A stretch of DNA of 64,000 nucleotides from contig NZ_VFOO01000001.1 of the NCBI RefSeq assembly GCF_006716115.1, positions 1,984,001 to 2,048,000 of the forward strand. Direction: 5' to 3'. Made by a program: the position numbers and the translations under genes. Positions 8,481 through 18,100 of this stretch are shown one piece after another. A model generated the notes under the pieces. It was given only the letters and a program-made list of their open reading frames with translations, ran no database searches and was not told the origin of the DNA. Every line of letters starts with the position of its first letter. Position 1 is the stretch's first letter. This DNA comes from Subtercola boreus. GTDB lineage: Bacteria; Actinomycetota; Actinomycetes; Actinomycetales; Microbacteriaceae.

Positions 8481-9176
8481 CTACTCGGGCTTGGCAGCCT
8501 CGTCAGCGGGAGCATCGGGCGCAGCTTCAGCAGCGCCTGAGTCGGCAGCGTCCGCGTCAGCGGCATCCGTCGACACGCCGGCCGGCAGCACGACGGCGGC
8601 CAGGGCCTCCGAATCCGGCAGGGCCGACTCGGGCAGTTCCTCGAAGAGGCCAGGGGGCGGGGTCACCGTGATGGTGCCGCCCGCGACATCCACCGAGGGA
8701 ACGATCGCCTTGACGAACGGTACGAGCACTTCGCCCGACACCGTCGACACATGCAGGAGGTCCTGCGCCGGGAGATGATCGATCTGGGTCATCGTACCGA
8801 TGCGCACGCCGTCACGCACGACGGCAAGGCCGACGAGCTGGTGGTCGAACCACGCATCCTCCTCGTCGGTGACCTCGGTGAGGTCGTGGTCGATCCAGAG
8901 GATGGCCTTCGCCAGGGACTCGGCCGCAGTGCGGTCAGGTACGCCGACAAAGAAGCCGACAGCATGCCCGTTGTACCAGCGGAGTTCCGCCAGTTCGAGG
9001 GTCTTGCCGTGCCAGGGCGAGGTGGTGGGCACTTGCAGCGTGAACACCGAGCCCGGAACGAAGCGTCGTTCCGGGTCGTCGGTGAACAGCTCGAGCTTGA
9101 TCGCACCCTTCAGCCCGTGGGCTTTCGTGAGGCGACCGACTCTCAGTTGCGTTTCGTTCTTAGAAATCTGTATCAA
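8481..9176 (-). CDS. rimM: 16S rRNA processing protein RimM
   Basis: A 231-residue ribosome maturation factor that assists assembly of the 30S head with S19. The N-terminal beta-barrel begins LRVGRLTKAHGLKGAIKLELF and the PRC-barrel contains EDAWFDHQLVGL. The last 45 residues are a disordered Ala/Asp/Glu-rich tail absent from most homologues. The start is uncertain. I chose TTG at 9176, which overlaps khpA by 17 bp; ATGs at 9203 and 9209 give a longer N-terminus inside khpA, and none has a strong ribosome-binding site. Confidence 0.9.
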   Translation of the reverse strand: MIQISKNETQLRVGRLTKAHGLKGAIKLELFTDDPERRFVPGSVFTLQVPTTSPWHGKTLELAELRWYNGHAVGFFVGVPDRTAAESLAKAILWIDHDLTEVTDEEDAWFDHQLVGLAVVRDGVRIGTMTQIDHLPAQDLLHVSTVSGEVLVPFVKAIVPSVDVAGGTITVTPPPGLFEELPESALPDSEALAAVVLPAGVSTDAADADAADSGAAEAAPDAPADEAAKPE

Positions 9177-9396
9177 CCACGTCAACACGTACGCGCTTGC
9201 CATCGGCAAGTGCGGCGACGAGCGTGCGCAACGCCTTGGCGGTGCGGCCCGAGCGGCCGATCACGCGACCGAGGTCGTCGGGGTTCACACGAACCTCGAG
9301 GACCTCGCCGCGCGGAGAGTTCTTTGCCACGACGCGCACATCGCCGGGATTGTCGACAATCCCTTTGACGAGGTGCTCGAGGGCGGGGGCGAGCAA
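9160..9396 (-). CDS. khpA: KH-domain RNA-binding protein KhpA
   Basis: A 78-residue single KH domain protein, a small RNA chaperone that works with KhpB/EloR in Gram-positives and sits with rpsP and rimM. The RNA-binding GxxG loop is IGRSGR (about residues 45-50). The only plausible start is the TTG at 9396, 3 nt after the rpsP stop, which implies translational coupling to rpsP. Confidence 0.92.
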   Translation of the reverse strand: MLAPALEHLVKGIVDNPGDVRVVAKNSPRGEVLEVRVNPDDLGRVIGRSGRTAKALRTLVAALADGKRVRVDVVDTDF

Positions 9397-9399
9397 GAC

Positions 9400-9831
9400 T
9401 TACGCCTCGGTCGTTGCAGCGTCGTCGTCGGCAGGAGCCGATTCGGCGACGGGAGCCGCGGCGGGGGCTGCAGGAGCCTCGGCCTTGGGGCGGAGCACCG
9501 GCTTCTTCTTCTCGTCGGCGACGAAAGCCTCTTTCGGAGCCTTGACGCGAACGGTCGACACCGAGGTGGCGGCATCCTTCTTGAAGATGCCCCAGTCACC
9601 GGTGAGCTTCAGCAGTGCGGTGACCTGCTCGGTCGGCTGCGCGCCGACGCCGAGCCAGTACTGCGCACGGTCGCTCTTGACCTCGATGAGCGACGGCTCC
9701 TCGGTCGGGTGGTACTTGCCGATCTCTTCGATGACACGGCCGTCACGCTTGGTGCGCGAGTCGGCGACGACAATACGGTAGTAAGGAGCGCGGATCTTGC
9801 CCATGCGCTTCAAACGGATTTTTACAGCCAC
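9400..9831 (-). CDS. rpsP: 30S ribosomal protein S16
   Basis: A 143-residue S16, a 30S body assembly protein. The start [19 protein letters not shown] and [14 protein letters not shown] are diagnostic. The last 50 or so residues are an Ala/Pro/Glu/Asp-rich extension that makes it longer than the usual 80-90 residues, as often in actinobacteria. The GTG at 9831 follows AGGAGAATT, which settles the start against the longer open frame upstream. First gene of rpsP-khpA-rimM-trmD. Confidence 0.96.
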   Translation of the reverse strand: MAVKIRLKRMGKIRAPYYRIVVADSRTKRDGRVIEEIGKYHPTEEPSLIEVKSDRAQYWLGVGAQPTEQVTALLKLTGDWGIFKKDAATSVSTVRVKAPKEAFVADEKKKPVLRPKAEAPAAPAAAPVAESAPADDDAATTEA

Positions 9832-10055
9832 AATTCTCCTGAGTATTTTTATGGGGCGAACTGCCGGCCGTGAGCGTGGGGGCACACTCGGCCAAGAAAA
9901 AGTTCTAAGGTTCTGCGCCACGCCTGATTAGAGGGTCGGACGCGGGCAGACTCGACTGACCATTCTGTCAGAAAAAATGGCCATAGAGTAATCACGACCG
10001 CAAATCCGCACCGTGTGCACGGTTCGCCGGCACAGATACAGTCAGGGGCAGGCCG

Positions 10056-11192
10056 ATGGAGATCACCTTCGCGCACTCCGAGCGATCCACTCTCGGCATC
10101 GAATGGGAGATCGCCCTGGTCGATCGGGTCAGCGGCGACCTGGTCTCGGTGGCCGGTGAGGTCCTGGAGGCTCTCCGCCAGAGTGATGGCTCCGAGCATC
10201 CGCAGATCACGGGTGAGCTTCTCCTCAACACCGTCGAACTCGTCACAACTGTCCACAGATCGGTTCCGGATGCTGTGGCCGACCTTCTGGGCATGTTGGA
10301 TGAAGTGCGGGCCATCACCGACCCGCTCGATGTGGAGTTGATGTGTGCAGGCAGTCATCCGTTCGCCCAGTGGTTCGACCAGGAGGTGACCGACAAGGAG
10401 CGCTACCACCGCCTCGTCGACCGCACCCAGTGGTGGGGTCGCAACATGCTCATCTGGGGCATCCACGTGCATGTGGGGGTCGAGAGCCGTGACAAGGTGC
10501 TGCCCCTGGTCAACGGACTGCTGACGTACTACCCGCACCTGCAGGCGCTGAGCGCGTCGAGCCCGTTCTGGGGCGGGGTCAACACGGGCTACGCCTCCAA
10601 CCGGGCGTTGATGTTCCAGCAGCTGCCGACGGCGGGGCTCCCCTACCAGTTCGGCAGTTGGGCGAACTACGAGGAGTACGTGGCCGACATGATGACCACG
10701 GGCATCATCGACGACCACACCGAGGTGAGGTGGGACATCCGCCCGTCACCGCAGTGGGGCACCGTCGAGATGCGCGCGTGCGACGGACTGTCGAGCCCCG
10801 AGGAGATCGGGGCGGTCGCGGCGCTCATCCAGTGCCTTGTCGACCACATGAGCGACCGTCTGGATGCGGGCGAGGAGCTCGTGACCCTCCAGCCGTGGTT
10901 CGTGCGCGAGAACAAGTGGCGCGCAGCGCGGTACGGGCTGGACGCCGAGATCATCCTGAACCCCGCGGGCGACGAGCGACTGGTGACCGACGACATCCGC
11001 GAGCTGCTGGTCACGCTGGCGCCGACGGCCGAGAGACTCGGATGCTCTGCGGAACTCGCGCAGGTGAACCTCATCCTCGAGAAGGGTGCCAGCTACCAGC
11101 GCCAGCTGCACGTCGCGGAGCAGAACGGCGGCAGCCTGCAGTCGGTCGTCTCGTCGCTGACGCACGAGCTGCGGCACGGCCTCGGCGGCTGA
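10056..11192 (+). CDS. Carboxylate-amine ligase, YbdK / glutamate-cysteine ligase 2 family
   Basis: A 378-residue ATP-dependent ligase of the GCS2 family, which couples glutamate-like carboxylates to amines (gamma-glutamylcysteine synthetase-like; EgtA is a relative). The ATP/metal motifs are GIEWEIALVD at the N-terminus, NTVELVT, and IWGIHVHVGVESRD. EVRWDIRPSPQWGTVEMRACD is the second conserved block. The true substrate is not known for most members. The last ten codons are duplicated just after the stop (32-bp tandem repeat). It lies between rpsP and ffh, two genes that are usually neighbours. Confidence 0.9.
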   Translation: MEITFAHSERSTLGIEWEIALVDRVSGDLVSVAGEVLEALRQSDGSEHPQITGELLLNTVELVTTVHRSVPDAVADLLGMLDEVRAITDPLDVELMCAGSHPFAQWFDQEVTDKERYHRLVDRTQWWGRNMLIWGIHVHVGVESRDKVLPLVNGLLTYYPHLQALSASSPFWGGVNTGYASNRALMFQQLPTAGLPYQFGSWANYEEYVADMMTTGIIDDHTEVRWDIRPSPQWGTVEMRACDGLSSPEEIGAVAALIQCLVDHMSDRLDAGEELVTLQPWFVRENKWRAARYGLDAEIILNPAGDERLVTDDIRELLVTLAPTAERLGCSAELAQVNLILEKGASYQRQLHVAEQNGGSLQSVVSSLTHELRHGLGG

Positions 11193-11220
11193 CGCACGAG
11201 CTGCGGCACGGCCTCGGCGG
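11157..11220. repeat. Exact 32-bp tandem duplication across a stop codon
   Basis: Bases 11157-11188 are repeated without change at 11189-11220. The unit encodes the last residues of the YbdK-like protein (THELRHGLGG). Because 32 is not a multiple of 3, the original frame stops at the junction TGA, while the second copy restores the same peptide in another frame. It is probably a recent slippage event with no effect on the protein. Confidence 0.95.
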
Positions 11221-11307
11221 CTGACGCCGCGCGCCCGAACGGAGCACCGCACGGCTGCCGCTGAGGGGCGAGTTCGTGCGGCGCGCCGGGGGCGGCGGCG
11301 GGGCGGC

Positions 11308-12132
11308 TCAGTCCGCGTTCTTCGCGTCGCGCCAGGCGAGCAGGTCGGTGACCTGGGAGGCGTCGAGGCCGGGGCCCGAGATTCCGAGGGTGAACAGGGT
11401 CGCGCCGAGCGCGTGCTGCGCGTCGAGCGCATCCGTGTCCGACGAGCCGACGCCCGCGCGCACGCTGGCGCCCGTCGAGATCTCGATCTCGTCGAAGTCG
11501 CGCCCGATCTCCTCGCAGTGCGAGCGCAGGATGCCGAGCTTCCGTTCGAGCGTCTCGGTGTCGGCGAAGCTGTGCCAGATGTCCGCGTGCTTCGCGACGA
11601 TCCGCAGGGTCTTCTTCTCTCCGCCGCCGCCGATCAGCACCGGGATCTTCCGGGTGGGGGGCGGGGTCAGCTTCGACCAGCGCGACTCGATGCGGGGCAT
11701 GGCTTCGGCCAGGGCATCCAGTCGCTGTCCGACCGTGCCGAACTCGTAGCCGTACTCGTCGTAGTCGCGCTCGAACCAGCCCGACCCGATGCCGAAGATG
11801 AGCCGTCCGGCGGCACCGTTCTTCGCGCTGATGTGGTCGACGGTACGGGCCATGTCGGCGAGCAGGTCGGGGTTCCGGTAGGTGTTGCAGGTCACCAGCG
11901 GACCGAATTCGATGGTCGTGGTCTGCTCCGCCCACGCGGCGAGCATGCTCCAGCCCTCGAAATGGGTGCCCTCGGGGTCACCGGAGAGCGGGTAGAAGTG
12001 GTCCCAGTTGAAGGCCACGTCGACGCCGAGCTCCTCGAGCGTCGTGAGGGTGTCGCGGATCTCGGTGTAGGTGGAGTGCTGCGGGGCGATCTGCACGCCG
12101 ATACGGACGGGACGGAGGCTCGAAGAAGTCAT
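11308..12132 (-). CDS. LLM-class F420-dependent oxidoreductase
   Basis: A 274-residue luciferase-like TIM-barrel protein of the F420-using subgroup common in actinobacteria. Visible blocks are FNWDHFYPL at the first strands, AAGRLIFGIGSGWFERDYDEYG for cofactor phosphate binding, and PVLIGGGGEKKTLR near the C-terminal half. No transmembrane or signal segment is present. The substrate is unknown. It is convergent with the YbdK-like gene and 56 bp from the end of ffh. Confidence 0.88.
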   Translation of the reverse strand: MTSSSLRPVRIGVQIAPQHSTYTEIRDTLTTLEELGVDVAFNWDHFYPLSGDPEGTHFEGWSMLAAWAEQTTTIEFGPLVTCNTYRNPDLLADMARTVDHISAKNGAAGRLIFGIGSGWFERDYDEYGYEFGTVGQRLDALAEAMPRIESRWSKLTPPPTRKIPVLIGGGGEKKTLRIVAKHADIWHSFADTETLERKLGILRSHCEEIGRDFDEIEISTGASVRAGVGSSDTDALDAQHALGATLFTLGISGPGLDASQVTDLLAWRDAKNAD

Positions 12133-12187
12133 GCTCCGATCCTACGACCGCAGAACGCCGCGCCGCCGACGGCGATCGGCGCCCGCC

Positions 12188-13795
12188 TCAGCGCCCGAGG
12201 AACCTCTGCAGCGACTCGAGTTCCTTCTCGCTCGGCCCGCCGGCCGGAGCTGCGCCCGCACCCGCGGCACCGCGCTTGCCGCCGAGGCCGAAGCCCGAAC
12301 CGGCGGGAGCGCCGCTGCCCGCACCGTCTGTGCCCGGCAGCTTCTCACCTGACGCGATCGCCGCGTTCTCCGCGGCACGCTTGGCCGGGTTGCCCGACTT
12401 CGAGCCCTTCTTCGCCTGCACCTTCCTGCCGCGGCCACCCGCGAAGCCCGCACCGGCCATCGGCCCCATACCGGGGATCTGCGGCACACCGCCCTTGGCG
12501 ACGGTCTTCATCATCTTCGAGGCCTGCTCGAAGCGCTGCACGAGCTGGTTGACGTCGGTGACGGTCATGCCGGATCCGCGGGCGATCCGCACGCGACGCG
12601 ATCCGTTCAGCAGTTTCGGGTTCGTGCGCTCGGCCTTGGTCATCGACTGGATGATGGCCTCGGTGCGCACGATCTCGCGCTCGTCGAAGTTGTTCAGCTG
12701 CTCCTTCATGGCCCCGGCGCCCGGGAGCATGCCGATCATCTTCTTGAGCGAACCGGCACCCCGCAGCTGCTGCATCTGGCCGAGGAAGTCGTCGAGCGTG
12801 AACGAGTCGGTGCGGAACTTCTCCGCGACCTTCGCCGCCTCCTCCTCGTCGAACGCGCCCTGCGCCTGCTCGATGAGGGTGAGGATGTCGCCGAGGTCGA
12901 GGATGCGCGACGCCATGCGATCGGGGTAGAAGGGCTCGAAGTCGTCGAGCGACTCACCCGTCGACGCGAAGATGATGGGTCGGCCGGTCACCGAGGCGAC
13001 CGAGAGCGCCGCCCCACCTCGGGCGTCGCCGTCGAGCTTCGTGAGCACGACACCGGTGAAGTCGACGCCGTCCTGGAAGGCCTTGGCGGTCGCGACCGCG
13101 TCCTGCCCGATCATCGCGTCGATGACGAACAGCACCTCGTCGGGCTGCACCGCCTTCCGGATGTCTGCGGCCTGCTTCATCATGTCGGCGTCGACACCGA
13201 GGCGACCCGCCGTGTCGACGATGACGACGTCGTACTGCTTGTCGATGGCCCACTTGATGCTGTCTTTGGCGACCTTGACGGGGTTTCCCACGCCGTTGCC
13301 GGGTTCGGGCGCGTAGACCGCGACACCCGCCTGGCCGGCGACGACCTGCAGCTGCTGCACCGCATTCGGGCGCTGGAGGTCGGCCGCGACGAGCAGCGGC
13401 GTGTGCTGCTGCTTCGCGAGCCACTTGGCCAGCTTGCCGGCAAGAGTGGTCTTACCGGCACCCTGGAGGCCCGCGAGCATGATGATGGTCGGCGGCTTCT
13501 TCGCGAACTGGATCTTGCGTGCCTCACCGCCGAGGATGGCGATGAGCTCCTCGTTGACGATCTGCACGACCTGCTGCGCCGGGTTCAGCGCCTTGTTGAC
13601 CTCGTCGCCGAGGGCCCGCTCCCGCACCTTGGAAGTGAAATCTTTAACAACCTCGAGCGCGACGTCGGCGTCGAGCAGGGCGCGGCGGATCTCGCGTACC
13701 GTGCTGTCGACGTCGGCAGGGCTGAGCTTGCCCTTGGTGCGGAGGTTTCTGAACGTCTCCGCCAAGCGGTCAGACAGGTTTCCAAAAGTTGCCAT
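12188..13795 (-). CDS. ffh: Signal recognition particle protein Ffh
   Basis: The 535-residue SRP54 GTPase that recognises signal sequences co-translationally. The N and G domains carry the P-loop GLQGAGKTTLAGK (near residue 110), DTAGRLGVD and TKLDGDARGG. The M domain has the methionine-rich FLGQMQQLRGAGSLKKMIGMLPG and the RNA-binding RRVRIARGSGMTV. A Gly/Ala/Lys-rich tail of about 70 residues ends in LESLQRFLGR. Its receptor FtsY is encoded 39 bp upstream. Confidence 0.97.
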   Translation of the reverse strand: MATFGNLSDRLAETFRNLRTKGKLSPADVDSTVREIRRALLDADVALEVVKDFTSKVRERALGDEVNKALNPAQQVVQIVNEELIAILGGEARKIQFAKKPPTIIMLAGLQGAGKTTLAGKLAKWLAKQQHTPLLVAADLQRPNAVQQLQVVAGQAGVAVYAPEPGNGVGNPVKVAKDSIKWAIDKQYDVVIVDTAGRLGVDADMMKQAADIRKAVQPDEVLFVIDAMIGQDAVATAKAFQDGVDFTGVVLTKLDGDARGGAALSVASVTGRPIIFASTGESLDDFEPFYPDRMASRILDLGDILTLIEQAQGAFDEEEAAKVAEKFRTDSFTLDDFLGQMQQLRGAGSLKKMIGMLPGAGAMKEQLNNFDEREIVRTEAIIQSMTKAERTNPKLLNGSRRVRIARGSGMTVTDVNQLVQRFEQASKMMKTVAKGGVPQIPGMGPMAGAGFAGGRGRKVQAKKGSKSGNPAKRAAENAAIASGEKLPGTDGAGSGAPAGSGFGLGGKRGAAGAGAAPAGGPSEKELESLQRFLGR

Positions 13796-13834
13796 GGTGC
13801 GACAATCTTAACCGCTCCGGCTGGGGGAGGATGC

Positions 13835-14710
13835 TCAGCCGATGAGATTCTGCACGAAGACGTGCGGGGTGAAACCGGTGAGGTCGTTGATGCCCTCGCC
13901 CTGGCCGATCAGTTTGATCGGGATGCCCGTGCGTTCCTGCACCGCGAGAACGAAGCCGGCTTTCGCCGATCCGTCGAGTTTCGTCAGCACCAGCCCCGTC
14001 ACGCCGGCGTGCTCGATGAACGCCTCGGCCTGGAGCAGCCCGTTCTGGCCGGTCGTTGCGTCGAGAACGAGCAGCACCTCGGAGACCGGTGCCTGTTTCT
14101 CGATGACCCGCCTGATCTTGGTGAGTTCGTCCATCAGCCCACCCTTGGTCTGCAGGCGGCCGGCCGTGTCGATGATGGCGATCTCGATGTTGTTGCGTTT
14201 GGCGTACTCCACCGTCTGGAAGGCGACGGACGCCGGATCCTGCCCCTCCTGCTGCGGCCGCACGATGTGCGCGCCAGCACGCTCGGCCCAGGTCGCGACC
14301 TGCTCCACGGCGGCGGCGCGGAAGGTGTCGGCCGCGCCGACCACGACGCTCCGGTTGTAGTTGGCGAGGAACTTCGCGAACTTGCCGATCGTGGTCGTCT
14401 TGCCGACCCCGTTGACGCCGACGACCAGCACGATCGCGGGGCGCTCGGTGAGCTTCAGCGTGGAGTCGAGCTTCGAGAAACGTTCCTCGAGCGTCTCCCG
14501 GAGCATCCGCTGCAGGTCTTTCGGGTCGGTCGTGTTGTATCGGGCGACCTTCGCGCGGAGGTCTGCGACGATCTCGTCGGTGACGTCGATGCCGAAGTCG
14601 CCCGTGATGAGCGCCGTTTCGAGGTCGTCCCAGGTCTCCTGGTCGATGGTGCGTTTCGCGAACATGCCGCGGAGCGCGCCGGAGAGGGACCACGGGGTTC
14701 GTTCAGCCAT
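13835..14710 (-). CDS. ftsY: SRP receptor FtsY
   Basis: The 291-residue SRP receptor GTPase that docks Ffh at the membrane. It contains only the N and G domains (P-loop VVGVNGVGKTTTIGK near residue 110, DTAGRLQTKGGLMDEL, TKLDGSAKAG) and lacks the long acidic A domain of E. coli FtsY, as usual in compact actinobacterial versions. An amphipathic start (WSLSGALRGMFAKR) may give membrane contact. It follows smc with the SHOCT gene in between on the other strand. Confidence 0.96.
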   Translation of the reverse strand: MAERTPWSLSGALRGMFAKRTIDQETWDDLETALITGDFGIDVTDEIVADLRAKVARYNTTDPKDLQRMLRETLEERFSKLDSTLKLTERPAIVLVVGVNGVGKTTTIGKFAKFLANYNRSVVVGAADTFRAAAVEQVATWAERAGAHIVRPQQEGQDPASVAFQTVEYAKRNNIEIAIIDTAGRLQTKGGLMDELTKIRRVIEKQAPVSEVLLVLDATTGQNGLLQAEAFIEHAGVTGLVLTKLDGSAKAGFVLAVQERTGIPIKLIGQGEGINDLTGFTPHVFVQNLIG

Positions 14711-14812
14711 GACACCAGACTATGGCCCCCAGAACCTGAACGCCCGCTGGGTGGGTGATTGACTTACCCCCGCCACCGCGGTTGGCTTGAAGAGCAAGGA
14801 AAGGGGGCACCG

Positions 14813-15121
14813 ATGCCCACAACATCCACTGCAACCAGCATCTTCCCGATCATCTTCGTCGCCGCCTGCGTCGTCGTCGGATTGGGATTCGTGATCACGA
14901 TCGCCCTGATGATCAGGAACGCGCACCGCATCAGACACGCGGGACATGACCCGTTCACCCTCCAGGCCGACCTCGCCACCCGGGCACTGGAGAGCGACCT
15001 GCTCAGCCCGTCGAAGACCACGGAGCAGCGCCTGCAGGAGCTCGACGACCTGCACCGCCGCCGGGTGATCTCGCCCGAAGAGTACGTGCGAGCCAGGGAA
15101 CAGGCGCTGAGCGGCCGCTGA
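14813..15121 (+). CDS. Small membrane protein with a C-terminal SHOCT-like domain
   Basis: A 102-residue protein with one membrane helix (about residues 9-32) and a cytoplasmic end that matches the short SHOCT oligomerisation module (EQRLQELDDLHRRRVISPEEYVRAREQAL). SHOCT tails are found on many unrelated membrane proteins and give no specific function. The ATG at 14813 follows AAGGAAAGGGGG, so I prefer it to the ATG 54 bp upstream. It is alone on the plus strand between ftsY and smc. Confidence 0.75.
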   Translation: MPTTSTATSIFPIIFVAACVVVGLGFVITIALMIRNAHRIRHAGHDPFTLQADLATRALESDLLSPSKTTEQRLQELDDLHRRRVISPEEYVRAREQALSGR

Positions 15122-15141
15122 GCCTGCCGCGGCCGGCCTCC

Positions 15142-18100
15142 CTAGGCCGCCCCGACGCGCTGGCCGATGACGGCCGACACCCCGTCCTGCCGCATCGACA
15201 CCCCGTAGAGGGCGTCGGCGATCTCCATGGTGCGCTTCTGGTGCGTGATGACGATGAGCTGCGACGTCTGCCGCAAATCCTGGAAGATCGTCAGAAGCCG
15301 ACCGAGGTTGGCGTCGTCGAGGGCCGCCTCGACCTCGTCCATGATGTAGAACGGGCTCGGCCGGGCCTTGAAGATGGCGATGAGCAGGGCGACCGCCGCG
15401 AGCGACCGCTCTCCGCCCGAGAGCAGCGACAGCCGCTCGATCTTCTTGCCGGCCGGCTTCACCGACACCTCGACGCCGGTGGTCAGCAGGTCGCCCGGGT
15501 TGGTGAGGGTGATGGATCCGGTTCCTCCCGGGAACAGCACCGGGAAGACCTCCGCGAACGCGGCCTGCGTGTCGAGGAAGGCGCTCTCGAAGATGAACTT
15601 CATCTTGTCGTCGATCTCGTCGATGATCGTCAGCAGGTCTTTGCGGGTGTTCGTGAGGTCGGTCAGCTGCTCGGTCAGGAACCGGTGCCGTTGCTCGAGC
15701 GCCTCGAACTCTTCGAGGGCGAGGGGGTTCACGCGACCGAGCTCTGCGAGCATCCGTTCGGCCCTGGCGAGCCGCTGCTTCTGCTGGTCACGGTCGAACG
15801 GGATGCCCGTGGGGCCGTTCTTCGTGTCGTCGGCTGTGGCGGGGCCGTCGCCCGTCGCGGGGCTCGGACCGTCGCCCGCCCCGTCTTCGGGAATCAGCTG
15901 GTCGGGCCCGTATTCGGCGACCAGGTCGTCCTCGACCAGGCCCAGCTCCGACCCCACACGTTCGAGCACGCTCGACAGGTGGAGTTTCTTCTCGTAGATC
16001 TGCAGTTCCAGGCCGTGCACGTTCTCGGTGATGCCCTGGAGGCGATCGCGGAGGGTGCTCTCCTCGCGGCGGAGCTCCCCCAGCTCGGCGTTCTGTTCGC
16101 TCCGCTCGGCTTCGCGCTGGGCGAGTTCGAGGCGGGCGGCGGCCACCGACCTGTCGACGGAGTCGAGCACGCCGGGAAGGCTGCCGACGACGGATGTCGC
16201 GCGGTCGACCTGCCGGCGGCGGAGCACCTCCCGGCGGGCCGCCTCCTCCGCGGCCGCCCGTTCGGCGACCAGCTGGCGCTCGAGGTCGACCACGCGGGCC
16301 TGCTCGGCCCGCACGCGTTCCCTCACCGTCTCGAGCTGCAGCCGGGCATCCAACTCGCCGTCGCGCGCGAGTTCCAGCGCGCCGAGCAGGTCGTCGCGCG
16401 AACTCACGTCGAGAATCGGCCGGGGCCGGGACCGGGCCGTTTCGAGCTCGGCCCTGGCCTTCTCGGCGGCGGCGAGCGCGGTCCCCACGGTCTCCCCGGC
16501 GAGCGCGCGGCTCCGGTCGAGGCGCTCATACTCGCCCTGGCTCGCGTCGACCTGGGCCTTCAGCCGGGAGAGGCGCTCGGTCTGCGCGGCGAGTCGGGAG
16601 TCGAACTCGCGGAGCGCGGCGAGCGCGGTCGTCGACTGCTGCTTCGCGTTCTGCAGGATGCCTCGCTGCTCGGCGAGCGCGAACTTCGCCCGGTCGATCT
16701 CGGCGGTCACGACCTCGAGCCGCGCGGCCGCGGAGTCGCGCTCGGCTACGAGTTCGAGGCGCGACCGTTTCGCTCCGGAGCCGCCGCGCAGCACGTACTG
16801 CGTGAGCACGTCGCCACCCCTTGTGATGATGGTGGGGCCGACCCCCGTGGTGGTGGGGTGCGCGGTGCCCTCGCTGGTGGTGCTGCTGTCGTCGTCGAGG
16901 GTGCCCGTGCCGTTCGCGCTGTCGCCATCCGTCGGGCCCCCGGGCAGCAGGCTCCGGATGCTCGGCCAGGCTGCCCGCGCAGCCTCGAGGTCGTCGGCGA
17001 TGAGGGTCGCCGCGAGCAGCGCCTGCACCCCGTGGGGCGCGGTGATGACGTCGACCGCCGCCCGCAGCCCGTCGCCGGCGAACTGCGGCGCGGCGCGCCC
17101 ACCGCGAGCGGCGCTCGTGCCGCCGCTCTCACTGTCACTGCGCTCACTGTCACCGCCGCGCCCGCCACCGCCGATCGTGCCACCGTCCGCCACGACCACC
17201 TCGACCCGCCCCATGTCGCCGCCGCGGGCCCGAGCGAGGGCCTCGAACGCGTCCTCCGTCGTCTCTGCCAGCACGCCGTCGGCGAGCGACCCGAGCGCGG
17301 CCGCGATCGCCAGCTCGTAGCCCGGCTCGACCTGCACGTGGTCGGCGACCAGCCCGCGCACCCCCGGCACGCCGGCTGCGGCGAGCTCGCTCGACCCGTC
17401 CTTCTGCCCCAGCGCCATCGAGAGGGCACTCGTCTTTCCCGCCAGGGCATCGCGTTCCCGCTCGTGGGTGTGCAGGGCATCCCGCAGCTGCTCGATCTCG
17501 CCCTCGGCCTCGAACACCGCGGCCTGCGCGAACTCGTACCCCTCGTCGAGGTCGGTCTCGCCGACATCCGCCGTCGCCGCCTCGGCTTCGAGCGCCACGA
17601 ACTCGACCTGCAGGCGTTCGCGCCGCTCGTGCGCTGCTGCAAGCGCGTTGGCCTGCCGGAGGTCCTCGCCGCGCACGGCCGCGAGCCGCGAGTTGGCGGA
17701 CTCGAGTTGGCCGCTCAGCTTCGAGATCTCGAGGTCGTGGCGGGAGACGAGCGCGCTCTGCGCCGCGATCTGCTCATCGGCGTCGTCGAGGGCGCGCCGG
17801 GCCCGGGCGGTGAGCTGCTGGGCGGCGAGCCAGCCCTGCTCGGCCGTGACGACGCCGCCCGCGAGGCGTGCGGCCTCCGCGCGGGAGTCCGCCACCATGG
17901 TGGGCGTCACGCCCGGAGCCGTGTCGCGCTCCGCACCCTGCGCCGTTCCGAGCAGCGCGAGACGCTGGTTCGCGAGCGTGTACAGGCCGCGGAGGCGCTC
18001 CTGCACCGATTCGAGCCCGAAAGCTGTGCGCCGGGCGAGGTCGACGGCGTCGCCGTCCTGCGCCTCGAGGATGCGGTTGATGCGCAACTGGTTCTGTTCG

